Shown here piece after piece: positions 41,214-51,273 of a stretch of DNA of 64,000 nt. Within the stretch, counting starts at the first letter, position 1. Each line of letters begins with the position of its first letter. Origin of the DNA: Woeseiaceae bacterium (GTDB lineage: Bacteria; Pseudomonadota; Gammaproteobacteria; Steroidobacterales; Woeseiaceae); the NCBI GenBank assembly GCA_030066625.1, contig JASJBG010000007.1:1-64000 (forward strand), given 5' to 3'. Made by a program: the position numbers and the translations under genes. The notes beneath the pieces were generated by a model that was given only the letters and a program-made list of their open reading frames with translations, did not search any database and was not told where the DNA came from.

Positions 41214-44200
41214 TCAGCGCTCGAGTCGGTAGATGACGTCGAGGCCCGATTCGCGCTGCCCGGAGGTCGCGCGTACCCCGAAGCCGCGTTTCAGGTCATA
41301 GCGGGCGCTGATGATGTTGTCGCGGTCGAAGATACCAATGCCGTAGCTCACGAACAGGCGAGGAGCGATATAGGTGCCGAAATCCACGGCGCCAACGCCC
41401 TGCTCGAGGTCGAAATCACTACCCGTAACGAGCAGGGTCAGCGCACGTTCTTCGGTCGTCAGCGGATTCGTATAAGCCTCGATTGTCGGCCGAGTCAGTC
41501 TTCCATCGACGAGGACGCCGGCGGCCTTGACCTGCGAGTTGCCGAAGATCTCGCGTTCGGCGCGAACCCGCACGTACGGATCGTTGGCGGGAACGTTCGG
41601 GAAGCGAATGCCACCCTCGGTGATTCTCAGGAGCTGGCCGAAAGCCTCGATCGAGCCTTCAAGATCGTAACGGCCATCGGCAAGCGGCATCGGGTCGCCG
41701 GACCAGCTGAAACGTGTGAGGCCCTGGATCGATGCGGTCGCGGGTCCGACCTCGACCGTGACATCCGGACCGAGAGCGACGTCGAGCCTGCCGTATACCG
41801 ACAGCGGCGACTCGGTTCGCTCGACTTCCTCGCGCATCGGCAGTTCGCCCGCGACAATAACGACGTCGTCGCTGACCGTCGCGCGGCTGGCCGGCAGCGT
41901 CGACGGCGTTATCCGGGCGGTCGGAATCGCGATGTCGCCATCGATCGACAGCTCGTTATTGACGTAACCCAGGTCGATGTTGACGTCGGCAATCGCTCGC
42001 ACGTCATCCACATCGATCAGGCTCAGCCTCTCTCCCTCGACCGTCAACCGCAGGCCCTCGGCCGCGGAGCCTTCGAGGCCGGTCTTCTTGTAAACACGCC
42101 CCACGCCGTCGCCGTTCCGGAACGTGCCTTCAACCTCCAGGGCGCGCTCGCCGCGAAGGCGCGCGACCATTTGGACGTCCGTCAACACGAGGCCGATAGG
42201 CTCGTAGTCCAAGCTGGCATCTTCGAGCGTGATGTCCCCGTTCAGGTATGGCTCGAGCACAGTGCCGCTGATCTCGGTCCGGCCGGACAGGCGGCCGGAC
42301 GCGGCGTCGATCAGCGGCGTAAGGGCCGCTACCGCGCCAATGTCGTGCATGAAGATGTTGATGCTGCCCTCGATCTCACTGTTCACGGGATCGGCGAGGT
42401 CGAGCACGCTGAACGCGCCGTCGACGACGCCGGTCGCCGGCATCGGTATCTGCAGTTTGCCGGCGAGCAATCGACCGTCGCGAACGTCGAATGCGATTGT
42501 CGATGTCGCCGTCTCGAAGCGCATGTCGGGCCGGTCTTCGCTTGTGATGAAGCCGGGCCCGATCTCGATACTGGCGCTGCCCGTCGGACGCACGCCAACC
42601 GCCGTATGCCATTCCAGGTGACCGCTTGCGCGCTGGCCGAAATCGAAGCCGGTCGGCCCGAGCGCATTGACCATGGCCACCGGCATGTCGGAAAGCTCGG
42701 CCGAAACGTCAATGCGCTGGTCGTCGTGCCAGGCAAATTCTCCACACAGCTTCGCGCCGCCGGCCTCCGACAGGCACAGGCGTTCAATGGCGATGCGTTC
42801 CGGGGCCAGCGAGATGTCCGCCGGGCTTGGCAGGCTGACCGGCGGATGCCCCGAGAACACGAACAGCAGCTGCTCGAGCTGACCTTGCCACTGGGCCGGT
42901 TCGCTAAAGCTGTCGAGCGTGCCGCGGACCGCGGCCAGCAGCCGAACGCCTTCGTAACCCACGTCCACGGCCAGCGTCTGTTCCGTCTCCGCGACGGTAG
43001 CCTCGACGCTCGGTGACAGGACCCGCTGCCCGAACAGGGTGACCTCCTGCGCACTTATCTTCAGGTGCGTCAGCGAGTCGTCCCTCGGCGCCAGGTCGGA
43101 CACTTCGAATCCGTCAATCTGCACGTCGCCGACCTGCACGAGTTCGGCGTCCGCGGCCAGGTTCAGCCAGGGCAATCCGTCTCGAATGCCGAAGCTCCCT
43201 TCCGCATCAACGCCGCCGGTCGCATCCGGCAGGTAGTCGCCCAGATCATCAACGCGGGCCGTGAACACGATACCGGCTGCGGTCGCCGGATCTCCGTCCA
43301 GCAGCAGCCGATTATCGCCATGCTCGATCCTGAGCCCGTCCGCGCGCAGGACACCGGGCGCGTAGTCAATCGAGCCCTCTGCCTCGAATCCGTAACCCAC
43401 GAGCTCGCCGCCGATGTCTCGCAGTGTCGCGCGTACCCGGATCGGCGCAGCAGCGCCCGCCGCATCGACGTGACCGCTAAGGACTCCGTCAAACTGCGGC
43501 GCCAGGCTTTCGGTACGAATGTCCGCAAAATCGAGCGATGCGTTCCAGGCACGCTCGCCGACCCACGAGAAGTCCGCCGTTCCTGCAACGCTGCCGCCGA
43601 AGACGCGTCCCTCGCGGAGCACGACTTCAGCGCGTTCCCGGTCACCGCGGCCGTCGACATCGAAGCGTCCGCCCGGCAGGTCGCGCGAGTCGAGCTCGAA
43701 GTCACCGTCGACCTGCCACGCGTCGACATCGCCGGCGAGGCGGATCTTTCCTTCCGACGACGAGACCAGCGGATCGTCGCCGACCGGCGGCCACTGCAGC
43801 GACCGCCACTCGAGATCACCGCGGATTGCATTGGCGTCGAGGTCCACCGAACCGCCCCCCGACACGCGCGAGCCGGTGCCGACGATGGCAAGCTCGGTGT
43901 CGCGCAGCTCGAGCTGCCCCGGCGCGAGTTCGAATGCGGTTCGACCCCGGATTGGGCGATCGGCGGGCCAGTCATCGAGAATTCGCGTCAACGCAAGCCG
44001 GGCGACATCGAATTCGCCGCTGGCGATCATCGTTTCGCCCCAGCCCAGCTGGCCGCTGCCGGTCACCTCGACGTCGTCGCTCGTCGCCGCGACAGTATCG
44101 ACGACGAGCGATGCCGGGCTGCCGAGTCCGTCGAGCGAGACGGCGAGCGGCGCGTGTCCGCTCACGGCAATCGTCGCCTCGAGGCTGATGGCGAACTCGT

Positions 44201-44861
44201 CAACGGTTCCGTTGATTTCGACCTCGGCCTCTCCGGCGTCGTCTCCGGCCTGCGCGTCGAGCTGTGCGGCGAGTTCAATATCAAAGGGTGCGTTCAACGA
44301 CAGCTCTGTCTCGCCACGCAGTTCCAGATCAGCCGCAGTCAGCCGGATGTCCGCACCAATGTCTTCGTGCCAGGCCCCGGACAGCAGCAGCTGCTCGATT
44401 TCCGGAAACGCCTGCTCGCCAACGTCGATCGAAATTGCTTCTGCCTCGAGTGCCCGAATCGTAAGCCGAAACGGCAGCGCCAACGATTCGAGCACGGCAG
44501 GGATATTGACCGCATCATCGGCACCGCTCTCTTCAGCGGACGTTACGGCGACGTCCACGCTCACGAGCCGGACCGCATCGAGCTCGACGCTGAATGGCAG
44601 CAGACTCACGTTAGCGGCCAGCGCGAGGTCGCGGATCGAAACTGCTACCGAATCTGTCGTGACCTTCAGGTCGCGAAACTCGAGTCCCGAGGACACGTCG
44701 CCACCTATGAGCTCGGCGGTCACGAGCCCATCGAGCGCGGTTTCCGCATGGCCCCAGGCAAATCTTGCGCCTGACTCCGTATTCAGCAGCCAGTAACGTA
44801 ACGAGAACGCCGCCACGATGAGGACGACGATAGCTGCCAGCAAAACTCTACGCGCGATCAC
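41214..44861 (-). CDS. tamB: Translocation and assembly module inner-membrane protein TamB
   Basis: Long periplasm-spanning AsmA-like protein that works with TamA in outer-membrane protein and lipid traffic. The GTG at 44861 overlaps the tamA stop (GTGA) and gives 1215 aa (E. coli 1259); the ORF track starts 12 codons earlier. One N-terminal TM helix (VLLAAIVVLIVAAFSLRYWLL) is followed by a long beta-rich repetitive body. The conserved TamB/DUF490 C-terminus is present (KRGFGVRATSGQRESGLDV). Confidence 0.94.
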   Translation of the reverse strand: MIARRVLLAAIVVLIVAAFSLRYWLLNTESGARFAWGHAETALDGLVTAELIGGDVSSGLEFRDLKVTTDSVAVSIRDLALAANVSLLPFSVELDAVRLVSVDVAVTSAEESGADDAVNIPAVLESLALPFRLTIRALEAEAISIDVGEQAFPEIEQLLLSGAWHEDIGADIRLTAADLELRGETELSLNAPFDIELAAQLDAQAGDDAGEAEVEINGTVDEFAISLEATIAVSGHAPLAVSLDGLGSPASLVVDTVAATSDDVEVTGSGQLGWGETMIASGEFDVARLALTRILDDWPADRPIRGRTAFELAPGQLELRDTELAIVGTGSRVSGGGSVDLDANAIRGDLEWRSLQWPPVGDDPLVSSSEGKIRLAGDVDAWQVDGDFELDSRDLPGGRFDVDGRGDRERAEVVLREGRVFGGSVAGTADFSWVGERAWNASLDFADIRTESLAPQFDGVLSGHVDAAGAAAPIRVRATLRDIGGELVGYGFEAEGSIDYAPGVLRADGLRIEHGDNRLLLDGDPATAAGIVFTARVDDLGDYLPDATGGVDAEGSFGIRDGLPWLNLAADAELVQVGDVQIDGFEVSDLAPRDDSLTHLKISAQEVTLFGQRVLSPSVEATVAETEQTLAVDVGYEGVRLLAAVRGTLDSFSEPAQWQGQLEQLLFVFSGHPPVSLPSPADISLAPERIAIERLCLSEAGGAKLCGEFAWHDDQRIDVSAELSDMPVAMVNALGPTGFDFGQRASGHLEWHTAVGVRPTGSASIEIGPGFITSEDRPDMRFETATSTIAFDVRDGRLLAGKLQIPMPATGVVDGAFSVLDLADPVNSEIEGSINIFMHDIGAVAALTPLIDAASGRLSGRTEISGTVLEPYLNGDITLEDASLDYEPIGLVLTDVQMVARLRGERALEVEGTFRNGDGVGRVYKKTGLEGSAAEGLRLTVEGERLSLIDVDDVRAIADVNIDLGYVNNELSIDGDIAIPTARITPSTLPASRATVSDDVVIVAGELPMREEVERTESPLSVYGRLDVALGPDVTVEVGPATASIQGLTRFSWSGDPMPLADGRYDLEGSIEAFGQLLRITEGGIRFPNVPANDPYVRVRAEREIFGNSQVKAAGVLVDGRLTRPTIEAYTNPLTTEERALTLLVTGSDFDLEQGVGAVDFGTYIAPRLFVSYGIGIFDRDNIISARYDLKRGFGVRATSGQRESGLDVIYRLER

Positions 44862-46756
44862 AGTAGCGGCGTCCCGATCGTGAAGTGTATGCGCCACGGC
44901 TTGCCGTCGAAGTCGCGGGCCTGCGCGACATCGATACGGATAGGTCCTGCTATCGAATACCAGCGGATCCCGACGCCGACACCAAGCTTGAGATCCGTAT
45001 CGTTCCAGTCATTGAATGCGTTGCCGATATCGGCGAATACGGCACCCGACCAGTTTTCGAGAAACCGGTACTCGACTTCAGCGCTTGCCGTCAGGATGTG
45101 GTTGGAGCCGACGTTGTTGTTGCTGAGCTGCTCGAAGCCGTAGCCGCGGACGCTCTGGCTGCCGCCGGCCTTGAAACGATAAAAATTGGGCAAGCGGGTC
45201 ACCGACAGGCTTAGCGGACCGCCGGTGGCGTCCACGGTTACGTTGTCGACCTCGGCATCGGTATAGCCGGCCTCGGCGCGAAGCAGCAACTTGGTTCGCT
45301 CGCCGTACACGTAGCTGCGGCGCGTCGACACGTAAAACTGCGCGAAGTCGAAATCTGCACCGAATGCGCTGTCGCCGATGAACGCCCACGCGCGATCGCG
45401 ATGGCCGCGGGTACGGAATCTTGTGCCGATGACCGAAACGACGTCGACGTCCACGCCAAACGACAGCGCGTTGTCCCTGCCGTTCAGCAAGCGATCGAAC
45501 GCCGGATCATCTGCAGTCATTTGCGGTGAAACGGCGGGATCCACGAGGGCGAATCGCCGCTCGCTGTCCAGGTACTGCACGAACGGCGTCGCGAACATCT
45601 GCTTCTCGCCGCCGCCGATGTTGTAAACCTTGAGGCGGCCAAAGCGGAAGTGGCGTTCGGTAAGATCGCCGTTCGCGAGGCGCAGGAAATCCTCGTCAGA
45701 ATCGTCGCGCTTGAATTCGAGATCCTGGTTCTCGAACTTGAGCGTGACTTCGGGCACCCAGTACTCGCGGCGGCGATTACGCCGCGGCAGGCGATAGGTA
45801 CCGACGAGCCGGAACTCGTCATCGAGCTCCTGCCAGCCAATCCCTAAGTCGAGGCGATCGCCGCGGTGAGACATGGGATGGCGGCTGAAGTTCGCCTGCA
45901 GCCGAAAGCCCGTGTCCGTGCCGTATCCGATCGCGCCCTGGTAGCGGTTTCGGGTAAGGGTTTCGAGGCCGACGGCCAGGTCGACTCGCGGCGGGTCGAC
46001 GTCGCTGACAGCAAATTCGCGCACATCTACATCCGTGAAATAACCGGTCTTCCAGAGATCGGTGCGGAAGTCGTCCATCAGACGGGTGGAATACGGATCG
46101 CCACGGTCGAAACGAGCGACGTTCTCGACGACGCCGGGAGCCAGGACATGCTCGCCGAAGTCGATGTCCCCCATCACGTAGCGCTCGCCGGTTTGCAGGC
46201 GAAGCCTGACGGACGCGGTGTTGTTGTCGAGGTCCAACTCGAGCACGTGCACGTCGAACGCCGCGCTCAGGTATCCGAAAGTGCGCGCAATCTCGATAGC
46301 GCCCTGCTTGCGGTTTTCCCACTCTACCTGGTCGAGCCGCTGGCCCGGGCGCAGCGGCCAGTCCCTCTGCCAGGTCATGAGTTCGCCGAGGCCTGCGCCT
46401 GGCCCCTCGATGGACAGTTCGAGGTCACTGATGACCATCGGTGGTCCCGGGTCGACCGTGAGCTCGAGGATCGCTTCGCCGGGCGAATGGCGTATGTAGC
46501 GACCGGTGATCTCTGGCTCATAGAAACCGTAGGGACGGAGCGCGAGGCTGGCCTCGCGGATAGAGTCTTCCAGAACCTTGTCGAGATCGCGGGTCGACAG
46601 GCGCGACCGGCGGCCGAACTGCACGACATCGACATAGCTCAGGATGTTGCCCTCGAGCGGCTCGCCAACGCCGCGAACGACGAACTCGACGTCGGCGGGC
46701 GCGGCGCTCCAGGACAGGAGCGCGACGATGCCGATAAGAGTGCGCCGCAGAGTCAA
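44858..46756 (-). CDS. tamA: Outer-membrane Omp85-family protein TamA
   Basis: BamA-like barrel with periplasmic POTRA domains that partners TamB. I chose the TTG at 46756 because it begins a proper signal peptide (LRRTLIGIVALLSWSAAPA) after an AAGG; the ORF track's ATG at 46834 would add a non-signal extension. 632 aa versus 577 in E. coli. Three POTRA domains (about 25-260) precede the barrel, with the conserved GGSQSVRGYGFE (VRGY) motif and a C-terminal strand ending in the aromatic-poor IHFTIGTPLL. It is divergent from the aminotransferase with 44 bp between starts. Confidence 0.93.
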   Translation of the reverse strand: MTLRRTLIGIVALLSWSAAPADVEFVVRGVGEPLEGNILSYVDVVQFGRRSRLSTRDLDKVLEDSIREASLALRPYGFYEPEITGRYIRHSPGEAILELTVDPGPPMVISDLELSIEGPGAGLGELMTWQRDWPLRPGQRLDQVEWENRKQGAIEIARTFGYLSAAFDVHVLELDLDNNTASVRLRLQTGERYVMGDIDFGEHVLAPGVVENVARFDRGDPYSTRLMDDFRTDLWKTGYFTDVDVREFAVSDVDPPRVDLAVGLETLTRNRYQGAIGYGTDTGFRLQANFSRHPMSHRGDRLDLGIGWQELDDEFRLVGTYRLPRRNRRREYWVPEVTLKFENQDLEFKRDDSDEDFLRLANGDLTERHFRFGRLKVYNIGGGEKQMFATPFVQYLDSERRFALVDPAVSPQMTADDPAFDRLLNGRDNALSFGVDVDVVSVIGTRFRTRGHRDRAWAFIGDSAFGADFDFAQFYVSTRRSYVYGERTKLLLRAEAGYTDAEVDNVTVDATGGPLSLSVTRLPNFYRFKAGGSQSVRGYGFEQLSNNNVGSNHILTASAEVEYRFLENWSGAVFADIGNAFNDWNDTDLKLGVGVGIRWYSIAGPIRIDVAQARDFDGKPWRIHFTIGTPLL

Positions 46757-46800
46757 GTTATTGCTAACCTTGGGTTTCAAACTATTGGACCAGGCGAAGT

Positions 46801-48129
46801 ATGTCCCGTTCGCTATCGGAAATGTACGGATCATCAAGCCCGTCGGCCAGCGATCCCGCCGTGCGCACCCTGATCGAGCGCCGCAATCAGCTACTTGGGC
46901 CCTATTACCGTCTTTTCTATGACGAACCGGTGCACGTCGTTCGTGGCGAAGATGTCTGGTTGTTCGACGACACGGGCGAGCGCTACCTCGATGCGTACAA
47001 CAACGTCGCCTGTGTGGGTCATTGCCATCCGCGCGTCGTGGATATCCTCGCAAAGCAGGCGGCGACGCTGAATACGCACACCCGCTACCTGCATACGCAT
47101 ATTCTCGACTACGCCGAATCGCTGTTGTCGACGCTGCCGAACGAGATCGGCAGGCTCACGCTCACCTGCACCGGCACCGAGGCCAACGATCTGGCGCTCC
47201 GGATCGCCAACAACCGGGTCGGCGGCAGAGCCGGCATCGTCGTCACCGACTGGGCCTACCACGGCGGCAGCGTCGCGGTCGCGGAAATCACGCCGTGTCT
47301 CGGTATCGGCGTGGGTGAACACGTCCGCACGGTGCCGGCACCGGACAGCTACCGGTGCGACCCCGAGCGACTCGCCGCCGAGCTCGAGGAACAGGTCACG
47401 ACAGCCTTCGCCGATCTGCGCGCGGCAGGCTATGCGCCGGGCGCTTTCGTGTTTGACAGCATTTTCTCGAGCGACGGCGTCTTCGCACACCCGGCCGGCG
47501 TTTTGGTACCGGCCTGCGATGCCGCCAGGCGGCTCGGCGCACTGGTCGTCGCCGACGAGGTTCAGGCGGGCTTCGCGCGCACCGGCGACGCCTTCTGGGG
47601 CTTCGAACGCCACGGCATCGTGCCGGACATCGTCACGATGGGGAAACCGATGGGCAATGGTCATCCGATTGCGGGCCTCGCCGCACGCCCGGAGGTCTTG
47701 GACGCCTTCGCCGACCGAAGCCGCCACTTCAATACCTTCGGCGGCAACCCGGTATCGTGCGCCGTTGGCCAGGCCGTGCTCGACATCATCGTCGAGGAGG
47801 GACTTCAGGAGAACGCGCGGGCCACGGGCGACTATTTGCGCGCGGGCTTGAGCGAGCTGGCCGGGCGTCACGCGCTGATTGGCGATGTTCGCGGCGCCGG
47901 GTTGTTTACTGGCTGCGAGCTCGTGACGGATCGCGAGCCGAAGACCGCCGCGACCGATGCAACGGGCGATGTCGTCAATGCGCTGCGAGCACGCAATGTA
48001 CTCGTGTCACGTGCCGGCCGTGACGGCAACACGCTGAAGATCCGCCCGCCGCTGACCTTCCGACGGAAGCATGCCGATCTCCTCGTTGAGCGGCTCGACG
48101 ACGCGCTGACCGAGGTCGCCAGTGCTTAA
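46801..48129 (+). CDS. Class III (fold-type I) aminotransferase
   Basis: 442 aa. Markers: the glycine-rich cofactor site TCTGTEANDLA, the Asp in VVADEVQAGFARTG and the PLP lysine in VTMGKPMGNGHP. The sequence resembles AGXT2 or ethanolamine-phosphate phospho-lyase (ETNPPL) rather than the biosynthetic ornithine/acetylornithine types. No kinase domain is fused. It overlaps mltF by 8 bp. Confidence 0.85.
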   Translation: MSRSLSEMYGSSSPSASDPAVRTLIERRNQLLGPYYRLFYDEPVHVVRGEDVWLFDDTGERYLDAYNNVACVGHCHPRVVDILAKQAATLNTHTRYLHTHILDYAESLLSTLPNEIGRLTLTCTGTEANDLALRIANNRVGGRAGIVVTDWAYHGGSVAVAEITPCLGIGVGEHVRTVPAPDSYRCDPERLAAELEEQVTTAFADLRAAGYAPGAFVFDSIFSSDGVFAHPAGVLVPACDAARRLGALVVADEVQAGFARTGDAFWGFERHGIVPDIVTMGKPMGNGHPIAGLAARPEVLDAFADRSRHFNTFGGNPVSCAVGQAVLDIIVEEGLQENARATGDYLRAGLSELAGRHALIGDVRGAGLFTGCELVTDREPKTAATDATGDVVNALRARNVLVSRAGRDGNTLKIRPPLTFRRKHADLLVERLDDALTEVASA

Positions 48130-49681
48130 CCGGCTGTTGCTGCTTCTCGCCGCCGCCGCAATCTCCGCGAGCTGCGGCGGCAAGGAAGCCGGGGACGAAC
48201 AATCCGTACCGGCCGAAACACGGACCGCGACCGAAGAGCCCGCAGCCGCCGCCGTTGTCGACGACGTGCTGGCCAGTCCGGCCATTGGCGACCTGCTGCC
48301 GCAGCCGATGGAGGTCATCTGGCGCACCTGGCTCGGGGACTTCGACGGCATGGTCGAGCGGCGCGTTGTCCGCGTGGTCGTTCCCTACGGCGGCTACCAG
48401 TTCTACTACGACAGCGGCATGCCGCGCGGCGCCGTCTACGAACTCGTGCGCCGCTTCGAGGAGAAGATCAACAAGGACCTCGAGCGTCGGAACGTGCGAG
48501 TTTATGCAGCCGTTATCCCGCTTAGCCGCGAGCAGTTGATTCCGGCGCTGCTGGAAGGCCACGCGGACCTGATCGCCGGTGACCTGACGGTGACCGACGA
48601 ACGCCGGCAGCTGCTCGACTTCAGTCGCCCGCTCTTGCGGGAGGTTCGCGAGATTCTCGTCACGAGCGCCAGCGTCAGCGGCCTCGAGACTCTCGATGAC
48701 CTCGCCGGCAGGGACGTCTACGTGCGCCGCTCGAGCAGCTACTTCGAGCATCTGTCGCGACTCGCGGACGAATTCCCGGAGCGTGGCCTGGAAAAGCCTG
48801 CCATACGCACGCTCGACGAACTGCTCGAAGCCGAAGACGTCCTCGAACTCATGAGCGCGGGCGTCTTCGATATAACGGTGCTTGACGAGTACAAGGCTGA
48901 ATTCTGGGCCGGTGTATTCCCGGAGCTGGTCATGCGCGACGATATCGTCATCAACGAAGGCGGCACGATTGCCTGGGCCATGCGCAAGGACAGTCCGGCG
49001 CTCGCGGCCGTCGTCGAGTCCTTCCTGCGCCAGTACGGGCGCGGGACGCTGGTCGGCAACGATACCTACAATCGCTATCTCGCGGATGCGGACCGGGTGC
49101 GCTGTGCCAACCGCAGCGGCAACATCCGCGAACTCGATGAGCTGGTCGGGTATTTCCGGCAGTCCGGCGAGCAGTTCGGCTTCGACTGGCTCATGCTGGC
49201 GGCGCAGGGCCTGCAGGAATCCGGCCTCAGGCAGAACCGCCAGAGTCCGGCCGGCGCCGTCGGCATCATGCAGATCAAGCCGTCGACGGCGGCCGACCGA
49301 AATGTCGGTATCCCGGACATCTCCACGGCCGAGAACAACATCCATGCCGGCGCGAAATACCTGCGGTTCATCGCCGATCGCTACTACGCGGACGAAGGCA
49401 TCGACAAGCTCAATCAGTGGATATTCAGCCTCGCTGCGTACAACGCCGGCCCGGCGCGGATCAACCGGTTCCGCAGCGAGGCCCGCAAACAAGGCTACGA
49501 TCCCAACGTCTGGTTCGACAACGTCGAGATCGTCGCCGCACGCCGCATCGGCCGGGAAACCGTCACCTACGTCGCCAACATCTTCAAGTACTACGTCAGT
49601 TACAAGCTGATCTACGAGCGCGGCAAGGTCTTTGAAGAGCGCTTCGGCGACCTGCTCGCCGTCTGTGCGCCCGTCGACTGA
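48122..49681 (+). CDS. mltF: Membrane-bound lytic murein transglycosylase F
   Basis: Two-domain lipoprotein: an ABC-type substrate-binding regulatory domain (about 60-300) and a C-terminal SLT domain. 519 aa, close to E. coli MltF (518). GTG start at 48122, with a lipoprotein signal ending ISASCGG. The SLT part has the catalytic Glu in AAQGLQESGL, then GAVGIMQIKPST and SLAAYNAGPARI. It abuts the convergent PLD gene directly. Confidence 0.93.
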   Translation: MLNRLLLLLAAAAISASCGGKEAGDEQSVPAETRTATEEPAAAAVVDDVLASPAIGDLLPQPMEVIWRTWLGDFDGMVERRVVRVVVPYGGYQFYYDSGMPRGAVYELVRRFEEKINKDLERRNVRVYAAVIPLSREQLIPALLEGHADLIAGDLTVTDERRQLLDFSRPLLREVREILVTSASVSGLETLDDLAGRDVYVRRSSSYFEHLSRLADEFPERGLEKPAIRTLDELLEAEDVLELMSAGVFDITVLDEYKAEFWAGVFPELVMRDDIVINEGGTIAWAMRKDSPALAAVVESFLRQYGRGTLVGNDTYNRYLADADRVRCANRSGNIRELDELVGYFRQSGEQFGFDWLMLAAQGLQESGLRQNRQSPAGAVGIMQIKPSTAADRNVGIPDISTAENNIHAGAKYLRFIADRYYADEGIDKLNQWIFSLAAYNAGPARINRFRSEARKQGYDPNVWFDNVEIVAARRIGRETVTYVANIFKYYVSYKLIYERGKVFEERFGDLLAVCAPVD

Positions 49682-51199
49682 CTACATCTGGCTCTCGATC
49701 GGCAGCAGGCTCATAAGCCGCGTACTGATCCGGCGCCACAGCGTCGTGTGCGGCTCGCGTTTTGCCGGCCGCTCACCGTCATAACCGTCGTACAGCCAGC
49801 GAATCCCGCCGGTCCGGGCGAGCACCAGCCTGTAGGTATTCCGGCCCAGCGACGCGTCGATGCTCTCCGCCATGCCCGATGCGAGCGCCGCGGACTCAAC
49901 CGCCATTCCCATCTCGGTATTGATGTACAGCGAGCGCGGATCGAGGTTGAAGGAGCCGACGAAGGCGAGCTTCCGATCGACGATGGCAAGTTTCGAATGC
50001 AGCGTGAACTTCTCCGGCGACGGCTGCGCCGGGTCGGCGCGTTCGAATCCGGGCCGGAGCTCGTACAGCTCTATACCCTGGCGCAGCAGAGGCTTACGGT
50101 AGCGCGCGTAGACCGCGTGCACACTCGGGTGATTCGTCGACGCGAGCGAGTTGGTAATGACGACGACGCGCACGCCCTTCCTGACCAGCGCGCTGAACAA
50201 ATCGACGCCCTGTGCCAGCGGTACGAAGTACGGCGAAACGACGATGAGCTCGGATTCGGCGGCGGACGCCTTGCGTCGCAGGTATTCGCTGGTCTCGCCG
50301 ACCTTGCGGCGGACGAGGCCTCGCACCTTGTCAGGATGATCGAGAACCAGCTCGGCCCGCGCCGCGAAAAACTCAAGGGTGCCGTTCTTCAGTCGAGTCG
50401 TCAGCTCGTCGCCGAGCTGTTCGAGCACGGGACTGCCGGCGTGCTCCTCGATGTACGATTTGCCGGCTTGCACGATCTCCGTGATCGACGGCATCGCCTG
50501 CGGTTCGCCGAGTTCTTCGATCGGCGTCGCTTCCAGCGTATTCCAGTACTCGTCGAAGCCATCCGCGACGTCATGCACAACGTCGCCAATTGCCATAAGA
50601 TCATCGTCGAGGAACTCGCTTTCGGCGCTCGTCTGGTAGTACTCGTCGGCAAGATTTCGGCCACCGACAATCGTAATTGCGTTGTCGACCGTGAAGGACT
50701 TGTTGTGCATGCGCCGGTTCAGGAGGTTGAAGTTGGCGATGAAGCTGACGAAGCGGGACCGGTGCCGCGGAAACGGGTTGAACACCCGCACGTCGATGTT
50801 GACGTGGTGGCTGAGCGCAAGCAAACCGGGGTCCACGGGCTGGGTCAGCGCATCGTCCATGAGCAGGCGCACCCTGACGCCGCGACTTGCGGCCTCGATG
50901 AGCGCGAGCGCGATCAGGTTGCCGCTGAGGTCATCCTTGACGAGGTAGCTCTGGATGTCGATGCTCACCTCGGCCATATCGATTAGGCCGAGGCGAATAT
51001 CCAGCGCCTCCGAACCGAGGTCCAGCCGGTAGACACCGCACTCACAGCCGTTGTTCGCGCGCCAGGCGGCCGCAAGCCGCGCGAGCGTGGTGCCGTCCGT
51101 GCGTTCCGCCTTGAACGAAGGCTTGCGCTCAGGCAGCTTGAAAAAACGTCGATACCGATGCGGGACCCGCGCCCCGACCAGTGTGCTGAAAATCCCCAC
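49682..51199 (-). CDS. Phospholipase D/cardiolipin synthase-like protein (ClsC type)
   Basis: 505 aa with two HKD motifs: HNKSFTVDNAITIVGGRN and HSKLAIVDRKLAFVGSFN, each followed by the family's Asn/Gly. The layout resembles ClsC, which makes cardiolipin from phosphatidylethanolamine and phosphatidylglycerol. There is no clear signal peptide or TM, also as in ClsC. A partner YmdB is not adjacent. An intrinsic terminator for the upstream-lying DUF4136 gene stands just before its start. Confidence 0.87.
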   Translation of the reverse strand: MGIFSTLVGARVPHRYRRFFKLPERKPSFKAERTDGTTLARLAAAWRANNGCECGVYRLDLGSEALDIRLGLIDMAEVSIDIQSYLVKDDLSGNLIALALIEAASRGVRVRLLMDDALTQPVDPGLLALSHHVNIDVRVFNPFPRHRSRFVSFIANFNLLNRRMHNKSFTVDNAITIVGGRNLADEYYQTSAESEFLDDDLMAIGDVVHDVADGFDEYWNTLEATPIEELGEPQAMPSITEIVQAGKSYIEEHAGSPVLEQLGDELTTRLKNGTLEFFAARAELVLDHPDKVRGLVRRKVGETSEYLRRKASAAESELIVVSPYFVPLAQGVDLFSALVRKGVRVVVITNSLASTNHPSVHAVYARYRKPLLRQGIELYELRPGFERADPAQPSPEKFTLHSKLAIVDRKLAFVGSFNLDPRSLYINTEMGMAVESAALASGMAESIDASLGRNTYRLVLARTGGIRWLYDGYDGERPAKREPHTTLWRRISTRLMSLLPIESQM

Positions 51200-51223
51200 G
51201 CGCCGAGTGTCTCACAGCCCCAA

Positions 51224-51250
51224 CAAAAAGCCCGGCGCTGTGGCCGGGCC
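51224..51250 (-). terminator. Intrinsic terminator of the DUF4136 lipoprotein operon
   Basis: On the minus strand GCCCGGC (51249-51243) and GCCGGGC (51236-51230) form a stem, followed by TTTTTG. It lies 24 bp past the DUF4136 stop and just before the PLD gene's start on the same strand, so it separates the two units. Confidence 0.85.
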
Positions 51251-51273
51251 TTCGGAGACACGATGTTGGTGTG

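Noticed and set aside
41157-44774. Two long plus-strand ORFs (619 and 569 aa) opposite tamB
   Set aside because: GC-rich third positions leave the antisense frame open; no recognisable domains, while tamB has a complete structure.
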